This document shows, piece by piece, positions 14,698 to 20,552 of a stretch of 40,996 bases of DNA. The notes beneath the pieces are model-generated. The model was not told the origin of the DNA. It saw nothing but the letters and a program-made list of their open reading frames with translations, and did no database searches. Within the stretch, counting starts at the first letter, position 1; every line of letters starts with the position of its first letter. Origin of the DNA: a virus; the IMG/VR virus record IMGVR_UViG_3300025117_000137, positions 1 to 40,996 of that record. The stretch is one strand, 5' to 3'. The position numbers were made by a program, and so were the translations under genes.

Positions 14698-15524
14698 TTG
14701 AACACCTCGCCGGTCTCGGGGTTGTTGCCGGCCGCATCCTCCTGCGCCCGATGAAACACCGCGTCCAGTGCGTCATCATCGTTGTTTTCCAGCGCCGCCC
14801 GCGCCGCAACCGAAGCGGCCGGTAGGTCCACCAACGCCCCCACAGCGCTGATTTGTTGAATGATCTCAAGGCTAAGCGGCATGTCCTTGGCCAGCTTCCG
14901 CACCGCTGTTTTTTTCCACATTTCCGCCGGCGCCGTCTGCCACGGCGAGGAGTCAGAGCCGCTCAGTTTGTTGTATTTTCGATGCCGCTCCACCTCGGCG
15001 GCGTCGCACCAAACATAGTGAATCGGCTCCCCGTTCTTAATCGCAACGGCGTAGGCCAGCACCATGGCGCCACGGTCCGCGACCGCCAGATTGGGCTTGT
15101 GCGTCAGCTTCGGCGGAAGCCCCGCAACGAAACCCCATTCGTCGTTGGAGTAAATCACATCCGGGTATACCGAATCCACCACGCCAGACCGGCGCATGAG
15201 GTCCATGAGCCCGCGATACATGATCATCAGCGTAGCCTTACCGCCGCGCGGGACAATCGCACACCGCCCCAGTTGCGGGTCCAGAGGCAGGCCCACCCGG
15301 GCCGCCTGCACCGCCGCCATCAGCAGGCTGGCCGGCTCGCAGCGGCGCGGATTGAGCAGATCGGGGAATTGAGCGGTCAACAGAATCAACCCCTGGACAA
15401 TCGTTTCTGCGTTGATTCCGGCGGTTTTTGGAATCACCTCATCCATCTGCGCGCGCAAAATCGGCGCGTATCGGCGCAGGTCCTTGGGTGTCGAAAATAC
15501 CAGCGCCGTGCTTTTGTTCTCCAT
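14694..15524 (-). CDS. recT: RecT-family single-strand annealing protein
   Basis: A 276-residue recombinase that anneals complementary single strands, working with the exonuclease encoded just upstream. The RecT core is clear: SLLMAAVQAARVGLPLDP near residue 67, then CAIVPRGGKATLMIMYRGLMDLMRRSG near 87-113. PAEMWKKTAVRKLAKDMP lies near 205, and the acidic tail is variable. Start ATG 15524 follows AGGAGGC. The N-terminal ALVFSTP resembles the MALIFSAP of two downstream genes. Expected to act in phage recombination and concatemer formation. Confidence 0.92.
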   Translation of the reverse strand: MENKSTALVFSTPKDLRRYAPILRAQMDEVIPKTAGINAETIVQGLILLTAQFPDLLNPRRCEPASLLMAAVQAARVGLPLDPQLGRCAIVPRGGKATLMIMYRGLMDLMRRSGVVDSVYPDVIYSNDEWGFVAGLPPKLTHKPNLAVADRGAMVLAYAVAIKNGEPIHYVWCDAAEVERHRKYNKLSGSDSSPWQTAPAEMWKKTAVRKLAKDMPLSLEIIQQISAVGALVDLPAASVAARAALENNDDDALDAVFHRAQEDAAGNNPETGEVFK

Positions 15525-15537
15525 TTCTTACTGCCTC

Positions 15538-16374
15538 CTAGATCGTGTCGTTGTTTTTGTTGAATACCCAGCGAGAGACGGAAAAACGCTCCACCCGCGC
15601 CTCATCGCTCCAGTCCTGGGTTTTGCGGCATTGCGCAAACGTCACCAGGTCTCGGTTGTATTCCATGCGGCCCAACTCCTTGGAGTCCGGATCAAGGTAG
15701 AGCGTGCGAATCTGAATGGGCCGCGTGGTGGACACCACCGCGAAATGAAACGACGGATGGACGCCAGTGAGCGCCCGCCACCCGGCGCTGTAAAATGCAT
15801 CCTGTACGTAGTAGCGAAGCCGGTCGCAGGTGCGCTCGAACTCGCTGACGTTGCCGATGGTTTTGAGTTCGACGATTGAATTTCCCTTGATGTAATCCAA
15901 TCTGGCGCGACATAATTCGCCGGTGATTTCATCCTGCCAGGCGATGGACACCTCGGATTGCCCACCCTGGAACATCCGCGACGCTAGAGGGTGCGAGAAA
16001 ATCGCCGCGCGAATATCCCGAATCAGGCACTCTTCATCCGGCGTGAGCACCTCCTGGCCGGCCGCCGCCGCTTCAGCCTCCAGCGCCGCCAGCGCCTCTT
16101 TGTACTCCTTGTAGGCGGGGCCTTTGCCCTTAGCCTGCATGTCCGCCACCAGGGCCGCCGCGCTCAACGTGGCCCACGCCCAGCGGTCGGGCTCCAGTAC
16201 AGCGAGGTGGACCAGAGACCCCAGACGCATGGCCGCCGACGGCTTGATCGGGTTGCCCTCTATCACCACGTGGCGATAGACCGACGGCCCTTTTGCGATT
16301 AAATTCAATCCCGATCTGGATATTCCAGGCGCGGCGTGGTACTGCGCCGCCGGCATATCGTAGATGATCGTCAT
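15538..16374 (-). CDS. RecE-like / PDDEXK 5'-3' exonuclease
   Basis: A 278-residue exonuclease of the RecE C-terminal type, partner of RecT. Start ATG 16374 is chosen because it follows a strong GGAGGAGGAG; an ATG 36 bases further up has no such site. Key elements are the opening YHAAPGISRSGLNLIAKGP (residues 12-30), GSLVHLAVLEP near 52 with a conserved His, and the catalytic D160 in RARLDYI. IVELKT with E169 and K171 follows, then the YYVQDAFYSAGW helix. It converts double-stranded ends to 3' single strands for RecT. Confidence 0.88.
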   Translation of the reverse strand: MTIIYDMPAAQYHAAPGISRSGLNLIAKGPSVYRHVVIEGNPIKPSAAMRLGSLVHLAVLEPDRWAWATLSAAALVADMQAKGKGPAYKEYKEALAALEAEAAAAGQEVLTPDEECLIRDIRAAIFSHPLASRMFQGGQSEVSIAWQDEITGELCRARLDYIKGNSIVELKTIGNVSEFERTCDRLRYYVQDAFYSAGWRALTGVHPSFHFAVVSTTRPIQIRTLYLDPDSKELGRMEYNRDLVTFAQCRKTQDWSDEARVERFSVSRWVFNKNNDTI

Positions 16375-16462
16375 GATTTGCTCCTCCTCCTCCAAAAAGG
16401 TTATCAGCATTCAATCCCCCGGTTGGTGTCCCGCCATCCGCTCACTTCATATCTCCGGGTGC

Positions 16463-16912
16463 TCATTCATTTGTTGCTCCTATGTAGTTATTATAGTATT
16501 CTTCATGTATGAATCTTTTCCACGTTTCAAGGCGCTCCGTGTCATCCCCAAACCAACTGTCCAGTACGGTATACGATAGGCGGATACGGGAGGCATTGAT
16601 ATTGGCGGCGAGTGTTGGACTACTTTTTAATATCACTTTATCGAAATCTAACTTTGGCGATTCCGACCTGCGCTCCATCTGGCAATCGAAGAGCTTGTAA
16701 TTACAATGGTAATTCCAATTTTCCACGCACTCTGCTATGCTTAATCTGCCCGGATTGCTTACGCCACACTTTAGGCACTTGATGGAATATAACATCTCAA
16801 ACGTTTTGAGTGTGTTCCATTTCAACACTTCTGTTTGTGTTATCAAGTGTGTTGAATTGCATACAGAGCAACGAACAGCATTTTTTAAGCACGCCTGCCG
16901 CGCTTTACTCAT
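16463..16912 (-). CDS. AT-rich zinc-ribbon protein (N-terminus Lar-like)
   Basis: A 149-residue protein with N-terminal CSVCNSTHL, then CLKCGVSNPG and IAECVENWN. This order matches Lar-type zinc ribbons, where CxxC, CxxCG and an alpha-helix ending in WN are usual. More Cys follow (HCNYKLFDC), then an unassigned C-terminal half. Codon choice and base composition are clearly more AT-rich than in the flanking genes, which suggests recent acquisition. Its ATG overlaps the preceding stop by eight bases. Lar proteins relieve host restriction; that role here is only a possibility. Confidence 0.6.
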   Translation of the reverse strand: MSKARQACLKNAVRCSVCNSTHLITQTEVLKWNTLKTFEMLYSIKCLKCGVSNPGRLSIAECVENWNYHCNYKLFDCQMERRSESPKLDFDKVILKSSPTLAANINASRIRLSYTVLDSWFGDDTERLETWKRFIHEEYYNNYIGATNE

Positions 16913-17525
16913 GATGATCCACCTCCTCCAGCGCCTCTAGGAGGCCGATCAGCGTCATACCCGCCTCGGAGGCCAGGCGCACCAGTGCCTGGCAGGCGTG
17001 GATCAGCGCGGCATCGTAGCGGACAGCATACCCCTGTTCCTGCTCGGTATCGAGCCGGATCATCCACAGTACGCCGGGGCCGGCGGGGACGAACCGCAGC
17101 GGCCTGGGAGCGCTGGACACCGCCTGACCGGCGGGCCGCCTGGCCACCGGCTCGGCGGGCAGGGTCAAGTCCGCTACACCCGTCATGGTCAGCGGCTCGG
17201 AGGACGCCGCTACCTCCGCCGTGGTCAGGACCGATTCGACGGCCGGCTCCGGCGGCTCCGGCTGGCATATCGCCGTGGGGGCAGATCGCGGCGCGCCGTC
17301 CCGACGGGCAAGACTCGCCATCCGCTCCCCCGTGGCCATGATATTTTCAATGGCGGTGGCCAGCGCGACTGCATCGCTCGCCGCAAGGTCTGCCCCGGTC
17401 TTGCAATTGGCGCAGCGTTTGTATACGCCAGTCATCTGGTTCATCATACACTCGCTTCTTGGGATTTTTGGCGGCGGACCGCAGAGTCCGGGCCGCTCGC
17501 ACTTGATCATGCTATCAGTCGGCAT
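16905..17525 (-). CDS. Hypothetical early protein with N-terminal Cys motif
   Basis: A 206-residue protein from ATG 17525, behind AAGGAGGAGC and overlapping the upstream gene by 11 bases. The N-terminus has CERPGLCG, then C at 26 and a CANCKTGAD knuckle, so the first 45 residues may bind metal. The middle is Pro/Ala/Glu-rich and probably unstructured. The C-terminal 90 residues look folded (GVLWMIRLDTEQEQGYAVRYDAALIHACQALVRLA). A longer upstream reading of this frame is a shadow. No family recognised. Confidence 0.6.
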   Translation of the reverse strand: MPTDSMIKCERPGLCGPPPKIPRSECMMNQMTGVYKRCANCKTGADLAASDAVALATAIENIMATGERMASLARRDGAPRSAPTAICQPEPPEPAVESVLTTAEVAASSEPLTMTGVADLTLPAEPVARRPAGQAVSSAPRPLRFVPAGPGVLWMIRLDTEQEQGYAVRYDAALIHACQALVRLASEAGMTLIGLLEALEEVDHHE

Positions 17526-17904
17526 CGCGCTCCTCCTTATATTCGATTTGTGGTGGGGCCAGCCACCCCAGTTTTTGCGCGTCGGCGACCATGCGGCGCA
17601 GCAGATCGCGGCACTCGTCCGCGCACTGATCATGGCCGCCGGCGACGCCAGTGCGCCAACTGGTGATATGTTTTTCCCATATGTACTCGCCGGTCTTCTG
17701 ATTGATTCTCTGAATGCCGGCGCTGCACACCGCCGTTGGCGCGCCGGGCGCCAGGAAATAGTCCAGTCGCACGACGACATCGGAAAACAGAATGTCGCCG
17801 GTGGTGTGCATATACCCCTTTCCGGTCGCGGGCAAAAATGACCGGGTGGCCAGGCCGCCGACGGCCAGGCACTCCAGTAGCGTTTTCCGCGGCTCCTTCT
17901 CCAT
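17515..17904 (-). CDS. Hypothetical early protein
   Basis: A 129-residue protein from ATG 17904 with an excellent AGGAGGAGGAG upstream. It is mixed alpha/beta (TTGDILFSDVVVRLDYFLAPG; EYIWEKHITSWRTG), with a C-terminal helix containing CADECRDLLRRMV. No nuclease, kinase or HTH motif is recognisable. It lies in the leftward early operon between the HTH gene and other unknown genes, a position where anti-host or recombination accessory proteins are common. Confidence 0.6.
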   Translation of the reverse strand: MEKEPRKTLLECLAVGGLATRSFLPATGKGYMHTTGDILFSDVVVRLDYFLAPGAPTAVCSAGIQRINQKTGEYIWEKHITSWRTGVAGGHDQCADECRDLLRRMVADAQKLGWLAPPQIEYKEERDAD

Positions 17905-17958
17905 CGTCGCTCCTCCTCCTAAAAAGTGTTGTGAAATCGCCACGTTGCGCAGCGAGCC

Positions 17959-18237
17959 CTATAAAGCTGGCTCCGCTCCAGTCCCCACAGGCCCGCCGCT
18001 AGGCGTTGGCGTCGGCGTCGGAGCATCCGCCAGGTCAGCCCGGCCGTCCGCCAGCGCGATGATCCAGGCCAGTTCGGCGGCGTGCCTCTCGGCCGTCTCC
18101 TCCCGCGTCGGCGGCCTGGTATCGGTGAGCAGCCGCGAGACGTAGGCGTCGGTCTTGCCCATCGCGGTCGCTATCGCCCGCTGGGTGATTCCGCGCCGGT
18201 CCAGTGCGGCGCGTAAGTCGTGGACATCGTTGAACAT
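17959..18237 (-). CDS. Cro/CI-type HTH DNA-binding protein
   Basis: A 92-residue protein with an XRE-type helix-turn-helix: LRAALDRRGITQRAIATAMGKTDAYVSRLLTDTR (residues 8-41) fits the five-helix Cro/CI pattern with recognition helix near DAYVSRLL. A second helical segment and a Pro/Thr/Gly-rich tail follow (TPTPTPSGGP). It is the fourth gene of the leftward unit. It could bind the inverted repeats of the control region, such as GTGATAATCATCAC at 19361 or the early-promoter palindrome. Which of these it recognises cannot be read from sequence. Confidence 0.75.
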   Translation of the reverse strand: MFNDVHDLRAALDRRGITQRAIATAMGKTDAYVSRLLTDTRPPTREETAERHAAELAWIIALADGRADLADAPTPTPTPSGGPVGTGAEPAL

Positions 18238-18238
18238 T

Positions 18239-18418
18239 TCAAATCCCTCCTCTCAGGTAAAGCGCCAGTCCGGCGGGCGCGGCGAAAAGCAGGCCCGCAG
18301 CCTTCAGCGCAATTAATTCCGGGATGCACCATTCGCCGCCGGCGGCGGGCTCCGCTAGGAGGGCCAGCCCCCCCGCAACGAACAGCGCCAGCAGCAGGAA
18401 ATTCGTCAATCTTTTCAT
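18239..18418 (-). CDS. Small membrane protein with two spans
   Basis: A 59-residue protein from ATG 18418, chosen over a start 72 bases upstream because of GGAGGAGGAG just before it. The first span follows MKRLTN (FLLLALFVAGGLALLAEPAAGG). The second (LIALKAAGLLFAAPAGLALYL) follows a short loop with WCIPE. It sits directly before the HTH gene in the early operon. Unknown function; small early membrane proteins often act on host targets or superinfection. Confidence 0.55.
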   Translation of the reverse strand: MKRLTNFLLLALFVAGGLALLAEPAAGGEWCIPELIALKAAGLLFAAPAGLALYLRGGI

Positions 18419-18423
18419 GGGGT

Positions 18424-18639
18424 TTACTCCTCCTCCTCGTGTCCGGCGCACTCGCCGGACCGCAGTGCGCTGCACAGGCTCTCCCTGCACAGCCGCCAGT
18501 CACCGCGATCATCCCGCTCCTCCCGGCATTGCTCAATCAGAGAATCAACCGCGCCGGCGTAATCAAACCAAAACCGCGCCCGGCGGGTGGGCCATGGCGC
18601 CACCTCAGAGCGCGCCTCAATCGCCTCATTGTACCTCAT
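18424..18639 (-). CDS. Small hypothetical early protein
   Basis: A 71-residue protein from ATG 18639 following AGGAGG. It is helical and charged with three cysteines (QCREERDD, LCRESLCSALRSGEC) and a poly-Glu end. The second gene of the leftward unit. No family recognised; real because of ribosome site, spacing and fit with neighbours. Confidence 0.55.
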   Translation of the reverse strand: MRYNEAIEARSEVAPWPTRRARFWFDYAGAVDSLIEQCREERDDRGDWRLCRESLCSALRSGECAGHEEEE

Positions 18640-18661
18640 GGCATATCCTCCTGCGTTTGGT

Positions 18662-18677
18662 GGGGGCCGGAGCCCCC
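18662..18677. other. GC-rich hairpin between the first two early genes
   Basis: On the minus strand the sequence is GGGGGCTCCGGCCCCC, a 6-bp stem with loop TCCG, between the 58- and 71-residue genes. There is no T run, so it is not a standard terminator; it could stabilise or process the early mRNA. An almost identical hairpin lies at 27086-27101 ahead of the capsid gene. Confidence 0.5.
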
Positions 18678-18683
18678 GGTTGA

Positions 18684-18860
18684 TTAAAATCCTCGCTCTC
18701 GCAGCGCGAACCCCATCACCGCGTCGACCTCCTCCTCGTCATACTCGCCGAACATGTGCCGGATGTTCTGCTCAGAGAAATACTCTACGATCTCATCATA
18801 GGTATTTCCGGGGTCTCCGTAGACATTCAGCCATTCGTGTCGTAATAATTCGATCCTCAT
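18684..18860 (-). CDS. First gene of the leftward unit, 58-residue acidic protein
   Basis: Read directly from the sequence: ATG 18860 after CCGAGGAGAGAG, TAA at 18684-18686. The product is 58 residues and acidic (EYDEEEVDAVMG; DEIVEYFSEQNIRHMFG), with no Cys and no known motif. It lies about 45 bases downstream of the early promoter at 18912-18940, so it should be the most strongly expressed early gene. Small acidic first-early proteins are often inhibitors of host factors, but this is inference. Confidence 0.6.
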   Translation of the reverse strand: MRIELLRHEWLNVYGDPGNTYDEIVEYFSEQNIRHMFGEYDEEEVDAVMGFALRERGF

Positions 18861-18911
18861 CGTCTCTCTCCTCGGTTTTTGTTTTCAGTTTCTCTCGCTC
18901 CATCTTTTTTA

Positions 18912-18940
18912 ATCGTATACCATCGGTTATCCGCTGTCAA
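18912..18940 (-). promoter_or_regulatory. Leftward early promoter (PL-like)
   Basis: On the minus strand: TTGACA (-35, 18935-18940), then TATACG at 18914-18919 and overlapping TACGAT at 18912-18917. The spacing is 15 bp to TATACG or 17 bp to TACGAT. It points into the leftward operon, starting about 45 bases before the first ATG. The region from -35 through the -10 and the following GATGGAGCG is nearly repeated at 36098-36133 in front of the HTH gene of the tail operon. Confidence 0.75.
18917..18930. promoter_or_regulatory. Imperfect operator palindrome in the early promoter
   Basis: The plus strand reads ATACCATCGGTTAT; the minus strand is ATAACCGATGGTAT. It overlaps the spacer and -10, the position of a repressor operator. 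It corresponds to the perfect palindrome ATACCGACGGTAT at 36109-36121, with one base inserted and one changed. Confidence 0.6.
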
Positions 18941-19624
18941 CTGTTTTCGACAACTATTTTCGGTTTTTATTTGTCAACAATTTCCAGTGGTTACGCCAAA
19001 CTGGCGGTCTTTCAGCCGGCCAGGTGGAGAAAAAATCGGCGCCGCCAGGGCCGAAAACCGCCCGGCTGGGGCTCCACCGGGCCGGATCCGACCCGGATTT
19101 GACGCCAAGACCGGTAACCACCCGGAATCTCTGGCGTTTTCCCGGCCGGAGCGCTCCGAGGGGGCGGAAGACGTGGCAAAATGAATGAGATTCATCACAT
19201 CGTCACGTCGTTGTGATAATTTTTTGACGCCAAAATTCTCAACGAATACGCCAAGTTACGGAGTTGGAGACCCGTTTGTGATGGACGTGATGAAAAAATC
19301 TAGTACTTACCGCGCCTGCGCGCGCTCGCGTACGCGCGCACGCACAGGCAACAGGTTTCCGTGATAATCATCACAATATCACGGAATCGGTCAACCACCC
19401 GGAATCACTCAAGAAAAGTACGTGATAATTTTTGTGGCGGTGACTAGAAATTCTCAAAATGATACAAAAAAACCAAAACGGCCGGATATGCGTGCGTTAC
19501 ACCCTCCGTCACGCCCCACTGAAAAATACGCCTAAAAACAAACACTTGCAAACTAAGGATAACAGAACTGGATACAAACAAATCGGCGGGATACGCCAAA
19601 AAAACAAATACGTTGCGTTTTTTG
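18941..19624. other. Gene-free control region, candidate origin
   Basis: No credible gene is seen here; open frames are short, lack ribosome sites and lie across AT-rich tracts. It holds repeated short elements. ACGCCAA occurs at 18993, 19102, 19227, 19248 and 19593, always on the plus strand. AACCACCCGGAATC occurs at 19116-19129 and 19393-19406. A paired element is GTGATAATTTTT followed 8-14 bp later by AAATTCTCAA (19213-19242 and 19422-19457). It also has a dense GTGAT cluster and an alternating purine-pyrimidine GC tract (about 19311-19347). Divergent promoters flank it, which fits a replication origin plus switch region. Confidence 0.6.
19194..19426. repeat. Cluster of nine GTGAT/ATCAC words
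   Basis: GTGAT occurs at 19213, 19278, 19287, 19361 and 19422, and ATCAC at 19194, 19370, 19378 and 19404: nine in 233 bp. About half of one would be expected by chance for a 5-mer on both strands. One pair forms the perfect inverted repeat GTGATAATCATCAC (19361-19374). The layout suggests binding sites for a phage regulator or initiator. Confidence 0.75.
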
Positions 19625-19653
19625 TTGCGCGGCGAAAAAATATCGCATATAAT
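19625..19653 (+). promoter_or_regulatory. Rightward promoter before the 19711 gene
   Basis: Perfect -10 hexamer TATAAT at 19648-19653. A weak -35 TTGCGC at 19625-19630 gives a 17-bp spacing, with AT-rich sequence just upstream. The expected start is near 19660, 50 bases before the ATG at 19711. This would be the promoter of the rightward unit unless terminase has its own (see 20050). Confidence 0.6.
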
Positions 19654-19710
19654 CATGAGTATTGGTCATCCGCGCAACGGATGGTGAAACAAAAACGAGT
19701 GGAGTAAATA

Positions 19711-20040
19711 ATGGACGCTGAAAAAATCAAAACCATCCAGGCTCTGGCCCGCAAAATCATCGTGCTGTGCGGGGAGTGCGACACGCCGGCGGTGGGGCGA
19801 TGGGACGAACAGTTCGCGCGCTCCTGCCTCGTGTACATCCCTGGGGCGGAGGCGTCCTCCAGTGAGATATTATATGCGTTGTTTGCATGGTCGCAAGATC
19901 AGGCGATCCCGATCCCGATAGGCAAAAGTCTGCCGCGCGAAATTTGCAAAACGCTCAGACGAGCCGGATGCCGCTCCATTACCGCCCGGATCGAGAGAGG
20001 TGATACCCGCCGCGTCTGGCGAGGCGTAAAAGTCATCTAA
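19711..20040 (+). CDS. Small protein resembling a primase C-terminal winged helix
   Basis: A 109-residue protein, ATG 19711 after GTGGAG. The C-terminal part (about residues 55-109) looks like the winged-helix C-terminal domain of phage primases: ILYALFAWSQDQAIPIPIGKSLPREICKTLRRAG then RRVWRGVKVI. The phage's own primase-helicase ends in a similar pattern, RAMGC, GESVRGWRGVKI. It is the first rightward gene, next to the candidate origin, so an origin-binding or regulatory role is attractive. The N-terminal half is unassigned. Confidence 0.6.
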   Translation: MDAEKIKTIQALARKIIVLCGECDTPAVGRWDEQFARSCLVYIPGAEASSSEILYALFAWSQDQAIPIPIGKSLPREICKTLRRAGCRSITARIERGDTRRVWRGVKVI

Positions 20041-20049
20041 ACTTCCCCC

Positions 20050-20082
20050 TTGACAACTCTCCCCCTCCTGGCGCACTATTAC
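20050..20082 (+). promoter_or_regulatory. Possible promoter before terminase small subunit
   Basis: Perfect -35 TTGACA at 20050-20055, but the -10 is weak (CACTAT at 20074 or TATTAC at 20077, spacing 18 or 21). It lies in the 56-bp gap before the terminase small subunit gene. It could be an activator-dependent late promoter. Confidence 0.4.
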
Positions 20083-20096
20083 GTCAGGAGGCTTCA

Positions 20097-20552
20097 ATGA
20101 ACCCGCGCGGCCGTGAAACCAAATACAACCCCGATCTGGTCAAGGTTTTGTGCGAGCATCTCGAAGACGGTTTCACCGTTGGAGTTTCCTGCGCCGAGTC
20201 GGGCATTTCGACCTCGTGCCTGTACCGCTGGCTGGCGGACGACAAGCCGGAACATGATGATTTAAGGGATAAATTCGCGCGGGCTACCGCTAGAGCGCAA
20301 CGGCGATACGAAGAAATGCTCAAGGTTGCAGTCGCTTCAAAAAAAGACCCGACGGTTATACTGAGCATCCTCAAGCTGCGCTATCCGAAGGACTGGCATG
20401 ATCCCAAGCGGGAGATCGAACTGTCCGGCGGTCTGGCGATCACCAACAACGACGAATCGGCGCTTGAGAAGCTTGCGAAAAAATTCGGCAAGAATACCGC
20501 CGACTTGCGCGCCGAACTGGAAAAAAAAATGGGCGGTGACGATGGCTCGTAG
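20097..20552 (+). CDS. terS: Terminase small subunit
   Basis: A 151-residue DNA-recognition subunit of the packaging motor. The N-terminal HTH (YNPDLVKVLCEHLEDGFTVGVSCAESGISTSCLYRWLADD, residues 9-48) is followed by an oligomerisation helix (LRDKFARATARAQRRYEEMLKVAV). LKLRYPKDWHD is typical of TerS, and the tail is charged (LEKLAKKFGKNTADLRAELEKKM). Start ATG 20097 after CAGGAGG. The large subunit gene overlaps its end, as usual. It should bind a packaging site near this locus. Confidence 0.85.
   Translation: MNPRGRETKYNPDLVKVLCEHLEDGFTVGVSCAESGISTSCLYRWLADDKPEHDDLRDKFARATARAQRRYEEMLKVAVASKKDPTVILSILKLRYPKDWHDPKREIELSGGLAITNNDESALEKLAKKFGKNTADLRAELEKKMGGDDGS

Noticed and set aside
14504-14869. 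121-codon minus-strand frame running into recT
   Set aside because: Its first half is antisense-like Arg/Pro shadow of the recT 3' end; only the last 43 codons look like protein, explained by the frame change.
16567-16577. Third CGGTATACGAT match, as in the two regulated promoters
   Set aside because: It lies inside the AT-rich Lar-like gene, has no -35 at a workable distance and lacks the ATACC half-site. Left as a chance half-match.
16905-17780. 291-codon minus-strand frame starting upstream of 17525
   Set aside because: The part upstream of 17525 is the shadow of the 129-residue gene. ATG 17525 has the ribosome site.
18587-19102. 171-codon plus-strand frame over the early promoter region
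   Set aside because: It is antisense to the first early genes and crosses the promoter; the composition is that of a shadow frame.
19459-19707. 82-codon plus-strand frame before the 19711 gene
   Set aside because: No ribosome site, Lys/Arg-rich low-complexity product, and it runs across the TATAAT promoter. Best read as noncoding AT-rich control DNA.
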